Below, one piece after another: positions 7,869 to 16,794 of a stretch of DNA of 64,000 nucleotides. Under the pieces are notes generated by a model. That model was not told where the DNA came from. It worked only from the letters and a program-made list of their open reading frames with translations, and made no database searches. Origin of the DNA: Alphaproteobacteria bacterium HT1-32. Its GTDB lineage: Bacteria > Pseudomonadota > Alphaproteobacteria > Rhodospirillales > HT1-32. Position 1 is the first letter of the stretch. Every line of letters begins with the position of its first letter. The position numbers and the translations under genes were made by a program. Where the stretch lies: positions 366,889 to 430,888 of the forward strand of contig WJPL01000001.1 in NCBI GenBank assembly GCA_009649675.1, written 5' to 3'.

Positions 7869-9246
7869 TTCCTGCGGCCTCCCTGCCTGCAATGCGCCCG
7901 AAGACGCTGCCAATTGTCATGCCGATACCGGCCAGATATCCCTTGCCGAGAATATTCCCGGCCATGATTTCCCCGGATGCGAACATGTTCCCCGACGGCT
8001 TGCCGTCAGCCATGATCATCCGCGCATCCGAATTCACCTTCACACCGAGATAGGTGAACGTGATACCCGGACGAAGCGAGTAGCCATAGAAGGGCGGCTT
8101 GTCGATAGGACGCGCCCAGTGGGTCTTGTTGATTTCCAGCCCTTCCGTATGGCAGTCGTCATGTTCATTATGATTGAAGTTCGTGCCCCTGCAGGCCTTG
8201 TTGAATTCCTCAACCGTGGCTTTCACCTTCGCACCATCCAGCCCCATGATCTCTGCCAGCTCCTCGATGGTATCCGCCTTGTCCGGCGGGAAGGGCGACG
8301 GCATGAAGGAATTGATCGACTTCTCGTCAATCAGCACATAACCGACCTGCTCCGGCTGAGCGGCAACCAGCCGCCCCCAGATCGCATACCGTTTCGGCCA
8401 GAAATCTTCGCCTTCGTCATAGAACCGTTCGCCATTGGCATTCACGACCACGCCGAACGGCACGCAATCCAGCCGGGTGATCAGACCACCGTCGAACTTC
8501 GGCGCACGCCCGTCGATGGCAACTGCGTGGCACTGTTTCGGATCGCCCAGAATCTGCACGCCCCGGTCCATCATGATGCGCAGCACCCGCCCCTTGTTAT
8601 AAGGCGTGCCGCGTATCAGGAAATTCTCCGCCGATGGCCCCCAGGCTTCCTTCAGCCAGTCGATATTGGCTTCAAAACCTCCGGAGGCAGCGATAAAGGC
8701 CCGGATGCTGATCGTTTCCGTGTCTTCACCTTTCTGCACGGTGACCGTTTTGGCAAAGCCGTCGACGATATCCACATCGATGACTTCCGTATCATATTCA
8801 ACCGTCACACCCAGACTGAGCGCCGTACGATACAGCGCGTTCAGCATCGCCTTGCCGCCCCCGAGGAAAAACGCATTGGTGCGGCTCAGTGTCAGCGTTC
8901 CCCCCATCGACGGCTGAAACAGAACGCCCTGTTCATTCAGCCAGTCCCAGAGGTCTTTCGATTGCTCCAGCGTCATCTGCGCCAGCTTCATGTCGGTCTC
9001 ACCGTCCGTCACGCGCAGCAGGTCTTCCATGTACTCCTCAACCGGATAAGGCCCGGTCAGGACTTCATTTGCGCTGTCATGGGCGATCCGGCAATTGCGG
9101 GTATGGCGGGTATTCCCCCCACGCCAAAATTTCGGCGCGGCCTCGACCAGCAGAACGGACGCGCCGTCACGCGCTGCGGTTATCGCTGCGCAGACAGCGG
9201 CGTTACCGCCCCCGGCAACAAGGACGTCATAATTTCGTACGGTCAT
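7855..9246 (-). CDS. tcuA: FAD-dependent tricarballylate dehydrogenase TcuA
   Basis: Flavoprotein of 463 aa in the fumarate reductase/succinate dehydrogenase family. It opens with the dinucleotide-binding fold VLVAGGGNAAVCAAITAARDG and has the family's C-terminal FAD segment (GEIMAGNILGKGYLAGIG). TcuA oxidises tricarballylate to cis-aconitate, which enters the TCA cycle; TcuB accepts the electrons. ATG at 9246 was chosen because it starts directly before the FAD strand, whereas the frame to 9303 adds a low-complexity leader. Pairing with tcuB strongly supports the name, although related 3-oxosteroid or fumarate-type oxidoreductases share the fold. Confidence 0.88.
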   Translation of the reverse strand: MTVRNYDVLVAGGGNAAVCAAITAARDGASVLLVEAAPKFWRGGNTRHTRNCRIAHDSANEVLTGPYPVEEYMEDLLRVTDGETDMKLAQMTLEQSKDLWDWLNEQGVLFQPSMGGTLTLSRTNAFFLGGGKAMLNALYRTALSLGVTVEYDTEVIDVDIVDGFAKTVTVQKGEDTETISIRAFIAASGGFEANIDWLKEAWGPSAENFLIRGTPYNKGRVLRIMMDRGVQILGDPKQCHAVAIDGRAPKFDGGLITRLDCVPFGVVVNANGERFYDEGEDFWPKRYAIWGRLVAAQPEQVGYVLIDEKSINSFMPSPFPPDKADTIEELAEIMGLDGAKVKATVEEFNKACRGTNFNHNEHDDCHTEGLEINKTHWARPIDKPPFYGYSLRPGITFTYLGVKVNSDARMIMADGKPSGNMFASGEIMAGNILGKGYLAGIGMTIGSVFGRIAGREAAGNARN

Positions 9247-9353
9247 CAGTGCTTCCCCACTCCCGGACTGAACCGGGTTTGTCGATCCGTTTTGTCCAGA
9301 CAATATACCCTGTCATTTTTACGATGCAATCATCTGTTCCCCCGTGATTCAGT

Positions 9354-10379
9354 TCAATACCAGACAACATCTGGCACTTTTGCCAGCCCGATGGAACCAA
9401 GGAAAACCGTCTGATTGCGGATGGAAACGGGAAGGTCGATGGCACCCCGCGGTCCGGAGGATGAACGGCTGCCAAGCACGGTCAGGGCAAACTTGACTGC
9501 CGTGGCCGCCCCGGATTTCAGATAACCTTTCGCCGCCAGTGCATCGACGGTTTCCGGCAGGCCTGTGGTTCTTGTGTCCAGTTTCAGATTGGGTTGCAGG
9601 TCATGGTCGACACTGCCTTCCCCGTTCGCGGCCAGCGCCAGATTCCCCCAGGTTGCACGGAAGTTGTTGATAATAGCCCGGCCACCTGTATCGCGCCACA
9701 TCGTCACCATCTGCGACGGGGCACGCCCGGCAATCACGCCGGTCAGGTCTGCATCCAGTGCAAGCGCTTCCAGCCGCGAGCCCAGTGGCTGCCCGCGAAG
9801 CTGCGGCAGGATAAGATTGGCAACTTCCATCCGCAGGTTCTTCGGACTTGTCGTCCCGAGATTCCCAAGATCCGAAAGACGCAGCACGAAGCGGCTGAAC
9901 CGCCCCACTTCCTCGGCATTTGCAGTTGCGACAAGTCCGTCAGCCGACACATCGACAGACTGAACCTGCCCGTCATTGCCAATCATCACGCGCCCCAGCA
10001 GAGCCGTCGCCCTGACATCAAGTTCCGTACGCTGGTCGCCCTGCTGAATCAGCAGACTGTGCTGCCCGGATGGCTCGACCATGATGGTCAGGGGCGACCA
10101 TGGGGTTGCCCAGGCCGCCGCAAAGGGTGTGGTCCATACGGTGACCCCTTTAGGCCCGGCGGTACGGACTTTCGGCTGGTCAATGGCCAGCCGGACTTCA
10201 CGGGGGAATCCGCTGATGGTGTAACCCTGATAGGTAACCTCCATCCCTTCGGCGCGACGCTCGTCAATCCATGCCTGAAATCCGGCCTCTGTCCGGGCCG
10301 CCAGCAGATACCACCAGCCGGAATAGCCGACGATGATCAGGAAGATGACAAGGACGGGAAAGACGATCAGTCTGCGCAT
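9354..10379 (-). CDS. DUF2125 domain-containing protein
   Basis: Protein of 341 aa with one N-terminal membrane anchor (VFPVLVIFLIIVGYSGWWYLL) followed by a large soluble periplasmic part. The opening (AGFQAWIDERRAEGMEVTYQGYTISGFPREVRL) is the recognisable pattern of DUF2125, a family found in alphaproteobacteria with no assigned function. It is divergent from the EamA gene, with 91 nt between starts. It is a single gene without operon partners. Confidence 0.85.
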   Translation of the reverse strand: MRRLIVFPVLVIFLIIVGYSGWWYLLAARTEAGFQAWIDERRAEGMEVTYQGYTISGFPREVRLAIDQPKVRTAGPKGVTVWTTPFAAAWATPWSPLTIMVEPSGQHSLLIQQGDQRTELDVRATALLGRVMIGNDGQVQSVDVSADGLVATANAEEVGRFSRFVLRLSDLGNLGTTSPKNLRMEVANLILPQLRGQPLGSRLEALALDADLTGVIAGRAPSQMVTMWRDTGGRAIINNFRATWGNLALAANGEGSVDHDLQPNLKLDTRTTGLPETVDALAAKGYLKSGAATAVKFALTVLGSRSSSGPRGAIDLPVSIRNQTVFLGSIGLAKVPDVVWY

Positions 10380-10470
10380 GGTTACCAGAGGGATGTTTTG
10401 ACGGACCTACGGTAACCCCTCTATAGAACATCTCAACCCGTCATCCCAGCCGACAGGTCATATCCCGACA

Positions 10471-11361
10471 ATGGTATCACAGCGCACCGAAGCAGAAACC
10501 AACGCCCTGAAGGTAACTCTGGCCTCCTGGGCCTTTGTCCCGATCTGGTCGACCGGCTTTATCGGCGCCCGCATGGGCACCCCCTATGCCGAACCACTCA
10601 GCTTCCTGACCCTGCGATTTGCCGTTGCCGCCGCCGGACTTGCCCTGCTGGTGGTCCTGACCCGCAGCGCCTGGCCACGCGACTGGCGACAGGCCGGCCA
10701 TATCTGCGTCTTCGGACTGCTTGCCCATGGCGGCTATCTCGGGGCCGTCTTCGTGGCCATTCATATGGGCGTCACCGCCGGGGTTTCTGCCCTCATCGTC
10801 GGCCTCCAGCCATTGCTGACCGGACTTATTGCCCCCCGCCTGCTGGGTGAAACCGTCACCTGGCGACAATGGGCCGGGCTGCTGCTCGGGCTTGCCGGTG
10901 TGGCCATGGTGGTCTGGCAGAAGATGGATTTCAGTCAGGGCGACGGGCTGGGCTTTGGCCTCTGCGTCGGCGGCCTGATCGCCATTACCGTCGGCACGCT
11001 GTACCAGAAACGCTTCTGCTCGGATATGCCGTTGCGCAGCGGGTCGGCCATCCAGTTCATGGCTGCCGGTGCGGCAACACTGGTCGGTGCCCTGCTGCTG
11101 GAGGACTTCCGGATTGAATGGACCGGCGAGTTTGTCTTCGCCTTTGTCTGGCTGGTGGTCGTGCTGTCCTGGGGCGCGGTCGGGCTGCTGCTGTTCCTGA
11201 TCCATAATGGCGCTGCAACGAAAGTCACCAGCCTGTTTTATCTTGTCCCGCCTGGTGCTGCCCTGTTCGGCTGGCTGCTGTTTGATGAATCTTTGTCACC
11301 TCTCGCGATCATGGGCTTTGCCATCGCTGCCGGGGGTGTCGCACTGGTAACCCGTAAATGA
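10471..11361 (+). CDS. EamA-family (DMT superfamily) transporter
   Basis: Inner-membrane protein of 296 aa with about ten hydrophobic helices arranged as two EamA repeats. Typical motifs include FVPIWSTGFIGARMG at the N-terminus, PLLTGLIAPRLLGETV at the end of repeat 1 and the second-repeat GALLLEDF/LFDESLSP segments. Members export amino acids, nucleosides or other metabolites; no substrate can be assigned. The stop overlaps the start of the following ChaC-like gene by 4 nt, so the two are co-translated. Confidence 0.88.
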   Translation: MVSQRTEAETNALKVTLASWAFVPIWSTGFIGARMGTPYAEPLSFLTLRFAVAAAGLALLVVLTRSAWPRDWRQAGHICVFGLLAHGGYLGAVFVAIHMGVTAGVSALIVGLQPLLTGLIAPRLLGETVTWRQWAGLLLGLAGVAMVVWQKMDFSQGDGLGFGLCVGGLIAITVGTLYQKRFCSDMPLRSGSAIQFMAAGAATLVGALLLEDFRIEWTGEFVFAFVWLVVVLSWGAVGLLLFLIHNGAATKVTSLFYLVPPGAALFGWLLFDESLSPLAIMGFAIAAGGVALVTRK

Positions 11362-11894
11362 CCAAAACACCTGCTATCGAGAACCCGATCTGGGTCTTTG
11401 CCTATGGCTCCCTGATGTGGCGCCCCGACTTTGATTTTCTGGAGGAACGCGACGGCACGCTCCGGGGCTATCACCGCTCGCTCTGTATCTATTCCTGGCA
11501 TCATCGCGGCACCCAGGACTGCCCCGGTCTGGTCTTCGGCCTCGACCGTGGCGGGGCCTGCAAGGGCAAGGTCTTCCGTGTCGACCCGGTGAAATGGCCC
11601 GCCATCAAGAAATATCTCGACGATCGCGAAATGGTCACCGCCGTGTACGAGCCCCGCTGGCTCCGCGTCGACACCGCCGTCGGACCGTTGAAAGCCTACA
11701 GCTTCATCGCGGTGCGCGACCACGCCCAGTATGCAGGCGTCCTCAGCATCGAGGAACAGGTCCGTTTTGTCCGGCAGGGCAAGGGCGTCAGCGGGATCAA
11801 CATCGATTATGTCAGTTCAACGGTCGAACATATGCGGGCCGTCGGCATCAGCTCGGCAAAGCTGGATGCACTGATGCGGGCGCTGGAGAAGTAA
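11358..11894 (+). CDS. chaC: ChaC-type gamma-glutamylcyclotransferase
   Basis: Cytosolic enzyme of 178 aa related to ChaC, which cleaves glutathione to 5-oxoproline and Cys-Gly. The substrate-binding motif FAYGSLMWRP is at residues about 13-22, and the REM segment near residue 95 supplies the expected acidic residue. It is somewhat shorter than E. coli ChaC. The ATG lies inside the end of the EamA gene. The exporter-ChaC pairing could couple glutathione breakdown with amino-acid or dipeptide export (inference). Confidence 0.87.
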   Translation: MTKTPAIENPIWVFAYGSLMWRPDFDFLEERDGTLRGYHRSLCIYSWHHRGTQDCPGLVFGLDRGGACKGKVFRVDPVKWPAIKKYLDDREMVTAVYEPRWLRVDTAVGPLKAYSFIAVRDHAQYAGVLSIEEQVRFVRQGKGVSGINIDYVSSTVEHMRAVGISSAKLDALMRALEK

Positions 11895-11909
11895 ACACTC
11901 CGCATCCCG

Positions 11910-12055
11910 GTGCCGCCATCCTTCGAGACGCCTGCTGCGCAGGCTCCTCAGGACGAGGTTAAGTTACATGGCTCCTCATCCTGAGGAGCGCTGAAAGCGC
12001 GTCTCGAAGGATACCGGACAGAAACTCACCCGCATTTCGGGCATTGGCGGAAGGC
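11910..12055. repeat. Diverged duplicate of the nrdJ 3' border (partner of 12698-13010)
   Basis: The stretch from the tgccgccatcc segment through acagaaactcacccgcatttcg matches the sequence at 12698-12930, and the next 22 nt match nrdJ coding bases near 12989-13010. Read on the minus strand, the copy ends in codons for AFRQCPKCG followed by a stop, which equals the NrdJ tail with the second cysteine cluster deleted. The deletion end points lie in the repeated cgaaatgcgg of the intact gene. This is a remnant, not a functional gene. Confidence 0.7.
11918..12012. repeat. Palindromic repeat element, copy 1 (95 bp)
   Basis: Outer arms atccttcgagacgc and gcgtctcgaaggat are perfect inverted complements. 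Inside, tcctcaggacgagg and cctcatcctgagga form a second, nearly perfect stem. This matches the style of intergenic palindromes dispersed in alphaproteobacterial genomes. It lies downstream of chaC and could serve as a transcription terminator. A second copy is at 12706-12902. Confidence 0.85.
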
Positions 12056-12115
12056 AGTCCGGACTGCTCAAGCCCTCTCCCAGCCCTCGCAACCCCGCCA
12101 GACATGCCCCCTCGA

Positions 12116-12529
12116 TTATCTATCGTCATCGGATACACGTCCTTTCAGTAACTGAACAAAAATCGAGCCGCAGAGCACCGAGAAAAAATTCAAAAAAATC
12201 AACTCCGACGGGACCCCGAATAAATAAGCGTAATCTCTATTAAAATACATATTTACACCAAGCAAAAATATACTAGCCAAAAAGAAAAAAACATAATTTT
12301 TACTATTATTAAAATCTTTAAATGAATGAACCCCAAAAACAAAAGAACTCCCAATCAGCATCAAAATAGTGGAAGAGAAAAAAAACATTAAAATTAATAA
12401 AAATAAAAAGTTTATAAATCCAAATGAGGAGAAATTATTTTCAGGTTTTGCAAGAACAAAAAACGCAAAACTAGTCACCACCGGTAGTAAAAAACCACGG
12501 TTTTGTTCAATCTTCCTGATAAACAACAT
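12116..12529 (-). CDS. AT-rich putative membrane protein of unknown function
   Basis: Not recognised. The ORF encodes 137 aa with about four hydrophobic helices rich in Phe, Leu and Ile (NFLFLLILMFFFSSTILMLIG, NYVFFFLASIFLLGVNMYF) and a charged tail ending VSDDDR. Base composition is strikingly AT-rich, with A/T runs and AT-ending codons unlike every neighbour except the gene at 31333-31914. It sits between two copies of a repeat and of the nrdJ tail. Both facts suggest horizontal acquisition. The coherent membrane topology supports a real gene; a function cannot be given. Confidence 0.6.
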   Translation of the reverse strand: MLFIRKIEQNRGFLLPVVTSFAFFVLAKPENNFSSFGFINFLFLLILMFFFSSTILMLIGSSFVFGVHSFKDFNNSKNYVFFFLASIFLLGVNMYFNRDYAYLFGVPSELIFLNFFSVLCGSIFVQLLKGRVSDDDR

Positions 12530-12705
12530 TTAACATCCACCAATCTGTACACCCCGAGCAGAATACAGTTTATAGTAAAATTTAGTGCTGTCAGGCAAAT
12601 TCAAACCAGTCTCAGTTAGGATCAAAACCCAATCAACATATTGAAGAACATTGCGGTTATGTGTTCCTCTGTGATTGAATCACCTGGAGGACGACCAGTG
12701 CCGCC

Positions 12706-12902
12706 ATCCTTCGAGACGCCTGCTGCGCAGCCTCCTCAGGACGAGGAGCCAGCAGGTTGTTCCGGGTCTGTCGAGATTGCCGGAGAGGTCCCGGGTAGCT
12801 GGCCTGCGGCCATCCCGGGACGACGAAAATATATCTTCGTCGCTGCTCTGCCGAAAGTCGCGACATCATCCTGAGGAGCGCTGAAAGCGCGCCTCGAAGG
12901 AT
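12706..12902. repeat. Palindromic repeat element, copy 2 with an enlarged centre (197 bp)
   Basis: Outer arms atccttcgagacgc (12706) and gcgcctcgaaggat (to 12902) differ from copy 1 by one base in the right arm. The centre carries about 100 extra bases, including an inner cccggga repeat and an aaaatatatcttcgtcg segment. It begins 14 nt after the nrdJ stop on the minus strand and probably ends that transcript. The rest of the gene-free 12530-12705 is AT-rich leader of the membrane gene, with nothing else recognisable. Confidence 0.8.
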
Positions 12903-12915
12903 ACCAGACAGAAAC

Positions 12916-15252
12916 TCACCCGCATTTCGAATAACCGCACTCCACACAACTGTCGCAACCTTCCTCGCGTTTCAGCGACAGGCCGCCGCATTTCGGGCAT
13001 TGGCGGAAAGCGGTCGGGGCCGGGGACAACTGGCCGTCGGTCAATTTGCCGACCGTGAGGACCATGCGGTCCTGCTGATGCTGGTTGTGATTTTCCTTGG
13101 TCGGGATGAAACCGATTTCGATCATGTGGCGTTCGATGACATCGCCGATAGCAGCAAGCAGGGAGGGCACATATTTGCCGTTGACCCACTGGCCACCCCG
13201 CGGATCGAAGATGGCTTTCAGTTCCTCGACCACGAAGGAGATATCACCACCCCGTCGGAAAACGGCGGAGATCATCCGGGTCAGGGCGACCGTCCAGGCG
13301 AAATGTTCCATATTCTTGGAATTCACGAACACCTCAAACGGGCGACGGCGGCCGTCCTGAATGACATCATTGATGGTGATGTACATCGCATGTTCGCTGT
13401 CCGGCCATTTCAGCTTGTAGGTGCCACCGGTCAGTTCTTCCGGACGTTCCAGCGGCTGGGTCATATAGACCACACCGCCGGCATCAAACTGGTCGGCGGG
13501 TCGTACTTCTGGCACACCAAGCGGCAATTCCGGCTCTGACTTGTTTTCCGCCGCCTTCGGTTCCACCGACAGAACCGCGCCTGTAATATCGTTCGGACGA
13601 TAGGTGGTGCAGCCCTTGCAGCCCGTATCATAGGCCTTCATGTAGATATCCTTGAAGGCCTCAAAGCTGATATCTTCCGGGCAGTTGATGGTTTTCGAGA
13701 TGCTCGAATCCACATATTTCTGCACGGCGGACTGCATGGCGATATGGTCTGACGGTGACAGCGACTGCGCATCAACAAAATAGTCAGGTAGCGGCGTGTC
13801 TTCCCCGAACATCTTGCGATAGAGGCGATAGGCGTAGTCGGAGACCTGTTCCTCGCGACGGGTACCATCCGGCATCAGGATATTGCGGCTGTAGGAAAAG
13901 CTGAACACCGGCTCCAGCCCCGATGAAACATTATCTGCATAAAGCGAGATCGTTCCGGTCGGCGCGATGGAGGTCAGCAGGCTGTTACGAATGCCAAAAT
14001 GGGCAATGCCGTCCCGGATATCCTGATCCAGTTCCGCAACGCTTTCCCCTGCCAGATAGGCTTCCGCGTCGAACAGCGGAAACGCCCCCTTCTCTGCCGC
14101 GATATCAATGGAGGCGAGATAGGCCGAGCGCCGCAACTCCCGCATCCATGTTTCCGCCAGATGGATCGAACGGGCACCGCCATAGCGGGTGCCGCACATG
14201 ATCAGCGCATCTGCCAGCCCCGTGACACCAAGGCCGATCCGGCGCTTGGTCAGGGCTTCCTGTCGCTGTGCCTCCAGCGGGTAATTGGAGACATCAATCG
14301 TGTTATCCATCATCCGCACTGCGTCGCGGACAATCGTATCCAGTAAAGCGAGGTCCAGCTTGGCATCGGCCTGAAACGGATTATTGACCAGCCGCGCCAG
14401 ATTGACCGACCCCAGCAGACAGGCACCATAAGGCGGCAGGGGCTGTTCACCACAGGGGTTGGTGGCGCAGATTTCCTCGCAATAGCGGAGGTTGTTACGG
14501 GCGTTGATCCGGTCGATGAAAATCACCCCCGGTTCCGCATAGGCATAAGTCGCCCGCATGATCCGGTCCCACAGATCGCGGGCCTGAATATTGTCATAAA
14601 CCACCCCGTCGAAGACCAGTTGCCAGGGCGCGTCTTCGCGCACCGCCCGGATAAAGGCATCGGTCACCAGCACCGAGAGGTTGAACATGCGCAGGCGGCC
14701 CGGATCACGCTTGGCATCCACAAAGGCCAGAATGTCCGGATGATCACAGCGCAAGGTCGCCATCATCGCACCACGGCGCGACCCGGCAGACATGATGGTG
14801 CGACACATGGCATCCCACACATCCATGAAAGACAGCGGCCCGGAGGCGTCGGAGCCGACACTATGTACCGGCGCGCCCTTCGGACGAATGGTCGAGAAGT
14901 CGTAGCCGATCCCCCCGCCCTGCTGCATGGTCAGTGCCGCCTCGCGCAGATTCTCGAAAATCGCGCTCATGTCATCGGGGATTGTCCCCATAACAAAGCA
15001 GTTGAACAGGGTCACCTTGCGGCCGCTACCGGCACCGGCCAGAATCCGCCCGGCTGGCAGATAGCGGAAATTCTGCATGCATGTCAGAAACCGTTCACGC
15101 CAGGCTTCCTGATCTTCCTCAACAGAAGCCAGCGCCGTTGCCACCCGGTTCCAGCTGTCGGCAATGGTACGGTCAACCGGGCGGCCAGCCTCGTCTTTCA
15201 GACGATACTTCATGTCCCAGATCTGTTGAGATATTGCAGCTATCTGCGCCAT
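12916..15252 (-). CDS. nrdJ: Adenosylcobalamin-dependent (class II) ribonucleotide reductase
   Basis: Converts ribonucleotides to deoxyribonucleotides using adenosylcobalamin to make the thiyl radical, so DNA precursors are made with or without oxygen. The protein has 778 aa. Visible motifs: redox cysteine in TLFNCFVMG near residue 85, active site NPCGEQPLPPYGACLLGSVNL, phosphate-binding PTGTISLYADN, and a C-terminal CPKCG plus CDSCVECGYSKCG cysteine cluster for disulfide relay/zinc binding. The gene stands alone, with a palindrome resembling a Fur box upstream and a large repeat hairpin downstream. A cobalamin adenosyltransferase at 28.9 kb could supply its cofactor. Confidence 0.95.
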   Translation of the reverse strand: MAQIAAISQQIWDMKYRLKDEAGRPVDRTIADSWNRVATALASVEEDQEAWRERFLTCMQNFRYLPAGRILAGAGSGRKVTLFNCFVMGTIPDDMSAIFENLREAALTMQQGGGIGYDFSTIRPKGAPVHSVGSDASGPLSFMDVWDAMCRTIMSAGSRRGAMMATLRCDHPDILAFVDAKRDPGRLRMFNLSVLVTDAFIRAVREDAPWQLVFDGVVYDNIQARDLWDRIMRATYAYAEPGVIFIDRINARNNLRYCEEICATNPCGEQPLPPYGACLLGSVNLARLVNNPFQADAKLDLALLDTIVRDAVRMMDNTIDVSNYPLEAQRQEALTKRRIGLGVTGLADALIMCGTRYGGARSIHLAETWMRELRRSAYLASIDIAAEKGAFPLFDAEAYLAGESVAELDQDIRDGIAHFGIRNSLLTSIAPTGTISLYADNVSSGLEPVFSFSYSRNILMPDGTRREEQVSDYAYRLYRKMFGEDTPLPDYFVDAQSLSPSDHIAMQSAVQKYVDSSISKTINCPEDISFEAFKDIYMKAYDTGCKGCTTYRPNDITGAVLSVEPKAAENKSEPELPLGVPEVRPADQFDAGGVVYMTQPLERPEELTGGTYKLKWPDSEHAMYITINDVIQDGRRRPFEVFVNSKNMEHFAWTVALTRMISAVFRRGGDISFVVEELKAIFDPRGGQWVNGKYVPSLLAAIGDVIERHMIEIGFIPTKENHNQHQQDRMVLTVGKLTDGQLSPAPTAFRQCPKCGGLSLKREEGCDSCVECGYSKCG

Positions 15253-15337
15253 ATGCGCGTTATTCCCCGGTATGTCGGCATTACAGAAATTCCGGCCAGC
15301 AAAGGGCTAAACCCAGCCCCGGCCCGGCCTCCGGTCT

Positions 15338-15350
15338 GATGATAATCATC
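15338..15350. promoter_or_regulatory. Fur-box-like palindrome upstream of nrdJ
   Basis: GATGATAATCATC is an inverted repeat around a central A, and its core ATGATAATCAT equals the centre of the classical Fur consensus. It lies about 86 nt upstream of the nrdJ start and 36 nt after the plsC stop. In many alphaproteobacteria the Fur homologue is Mur or is replaced by RirA/Irr, so the acting regulator is uncertain. Confidence 0.4.
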
Positions 15351-15385
15351 CTCACAGGGGGATGAAAGCAACAGAAATGTTCTTG

Positions 15386-16153
15386 TTATGTTTCTTTCCG
15401 GTCAGCAACCGCAAGATGCTGTACCGAACTGGCATCGCCTCCGGAGGAAGCTGACAACAAATCCGTTTCCTGTTCAATCACAGTCTCCAGACGTTCCATG
15501 AATTCAGCCCGGGCCAGCCCCGGCTGAATCGGCTCCAGAAACTTGATTGTCATAACACCGGGATGCTTCAGGAAAGTCCGTCGCCCCCAGAACATTCCGG
15601 TATTCAGGGCGCAGGGAACGACCGGCAACCCCGTGTTCTTGTACATCGCAGCAACTCCCGGCTGATAGGGCACATGCTGTCCGGGTGCGGTCCGCGTCCC
15701 CTGCGGGAAGATAATGATCTGCGATCCGTTCGCGGCGGCCGCACGGGTTTCCAGCACCAGATGCCGCAATGCACTGGCGCCCGCAGACCGGTCGACGGAG
15801 ATCATACCGGCATGCAGTGCCATCCGGCCATAGATCGGCAGTTTTGTAAGTTCCTGTTTCAGGACAAAAACCGGGTCACTGAGAAACAGGTGAAACACCA
15901 TCGTATCAAACGCCGACTGATGTTTTGCCGCGATGATGAACGGGCCTTCCGGCAGATGCTCCAGCCCGATGACACGCCAGCGCAACCCGACGGCAAACCT
16001 CAGCAAACCCGAGGTCATGCCCGTGAACAGCTTTGCACCATACTGCATCACACGGCGCGACATCAGCAGCATTGGCAGCAGCACAATCAGCAGCAACGGA
16101 ATGGCGCAGAACCAGAGCACATTGAACAGCAGGGACCGCAGCCAGGTCATCAC
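15386..16153 (-). CDS. plsC: 1-acyl-sn-glycerol-3-phosphate acyltransferase
   Basis: Membrane-bound acyltransferase of 255 aa that adds the second acyl chain to make phosphatidic acid. It has an N-terminal hydrophobic segment, the catalytic HX4D box as KHQSAFD near residue 77, the acceptor motif as FPQGTR near residue 151 (Gln in place of the usual Glu) and a PVVPCALN block. It is the last gene of the ftsE-ftsX-gmhB-ydcF-plsC run and overlaps the preceding gene by 4 nt. A specialised acyltransferase for another lysolipid is possible, but PlsC is the simplest reading. Confidence 0.88.
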   Translation of the reverse strand: MMTWLRSLLFNVLWFCAIPLLLIVLLPMLLMSRRVMQYGAKLFTGMTSGLLRFAVGLRWRVIGLEHLPEGPFIIAAKHQSAFDTMVFHLFLSDPVFVLKQELTKLPIYGRMALHAGMISVDRSAGASALRHLVLETRAAAANGSQIIIFPQGTRTAPGQHVPYQPGVAAMYKNTGLPVVPCALNTGMFWGRRTFLKHPGVMTIKFLEPIQPGLARAEFMERLETVIEQETDLLSASSGGDASSVQHLAVADRKET

Positions 16154-16794
16154 ATCGCCTCTCCAACCCGGTCGACAGTGCGGTTAACCAGCCGCCGCAG
16201 ACGGGCAAACAGATATTTGCTGTATTCCGCAGCATAAAGCCGGGCCGTCCCCGACCACTGCCACCAGTCATCCCGGCGCACGTTATCCGGGAAAACCGGC
16301 GAAATCTGGATATCGACATTCGGCATCGCATCGCGGAATTCAAGCATGCTGCGCGGCACGTGATAATGTGCCGTCACCAGAATGATCGAACTGATATTGT
16401 TCCGCTTCACCCAGCCGCCGGTTTCCATTGCATTGCCAATGGTATCCGGTGCTGCATAACCAAGCTCGATACAGCATTCCAGTTCGTCCGGGGACTGCTG
16501 TGACATTTCCAGCAAGGCCCGTACATCCAGCCCGCGATAGACGCCCGAAATAAAGAGTTTGGCTGCTTTGCCCGCCGACAGCAGATCAAAGCCGCGGGAC
16601 AGACGATCCTGCCCCCCCGTCAGCACGACAATCGCTTCCGCCGGCCTGAGATCATCCGTCGTTTCCGACGGCATCTGGCCAACAAACCAAACAAGCCCGG
16701 CCCCCCAACCGGCAATCACAAGGCCAAGCAGAACGACCGACCAGTAGATCCGGCGCAGCAAACTGCCGCGCCGTCGTTTCCGCCTGCCAATCAT
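16150..16794 (-). CDS. YdcF/ElyC-family (DUF218) membrane protein
   Basis: Protein of 214 aa with a basic N-terminus, one membrane segment (IYWSVVLLGLVIAGWGAGLVWF) and a DUF218 domain. Domain marks are AIVVLTGGQDRLSRGFDLL, KAAKLFISGV and the late ILVTAHYHVPRSM. E. coli relatives SanA/ElyC affect envelope integrity and peptidoglycan or lipid-carrier metabolism; the reaction is not established. It overlaps gmhB by 1 nt and plsC by 4 nt, placing it in an envelope-biogenesis operon. Confidence 0.87.
   Translation of the reverse strand: MIGRRKRRRGSLLRRIYWSVVLLGLVIAGWGAGLVWFVGQMPSETTDDLRPAEAIVVLTGGQDRLSRGFDLLSAGKAAKLFISGVYRGLDVRALLEMSQQSPDELECCIELGYAAPDTIGNAMETGGWVKRNNISSIILVTAHYHVPRSMLEFRDAMPNVDIQISPVFPDNVRRDDWWQWSGTARLYAAEYSKYLFARLRRLVNRTVDRVGEAM

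Noticed and set aside
7846-9414. 522-codon plus-strand open frame opposite tcuA
   Set aside because: Antisense shadow of a well-supported flavoprotein gene; no motif, no ribosome-binding site and low-complexity composition.
12116-12529. Toxin-antitoxin or phage-defence gene at the AT-rich island
   Set aside because: The encoded protein is only a four-helix membrane protein with no partner gene, nuclease, kinase or acetyltransferase motif. A defence role would be a guess.
15253-15385. Cobalamin riboswitch upstream of nrdJ
   Set aside because: The leader is only 133 nt and I could not find a B12 box (gccactg-like) or the expected multi-stem layout.
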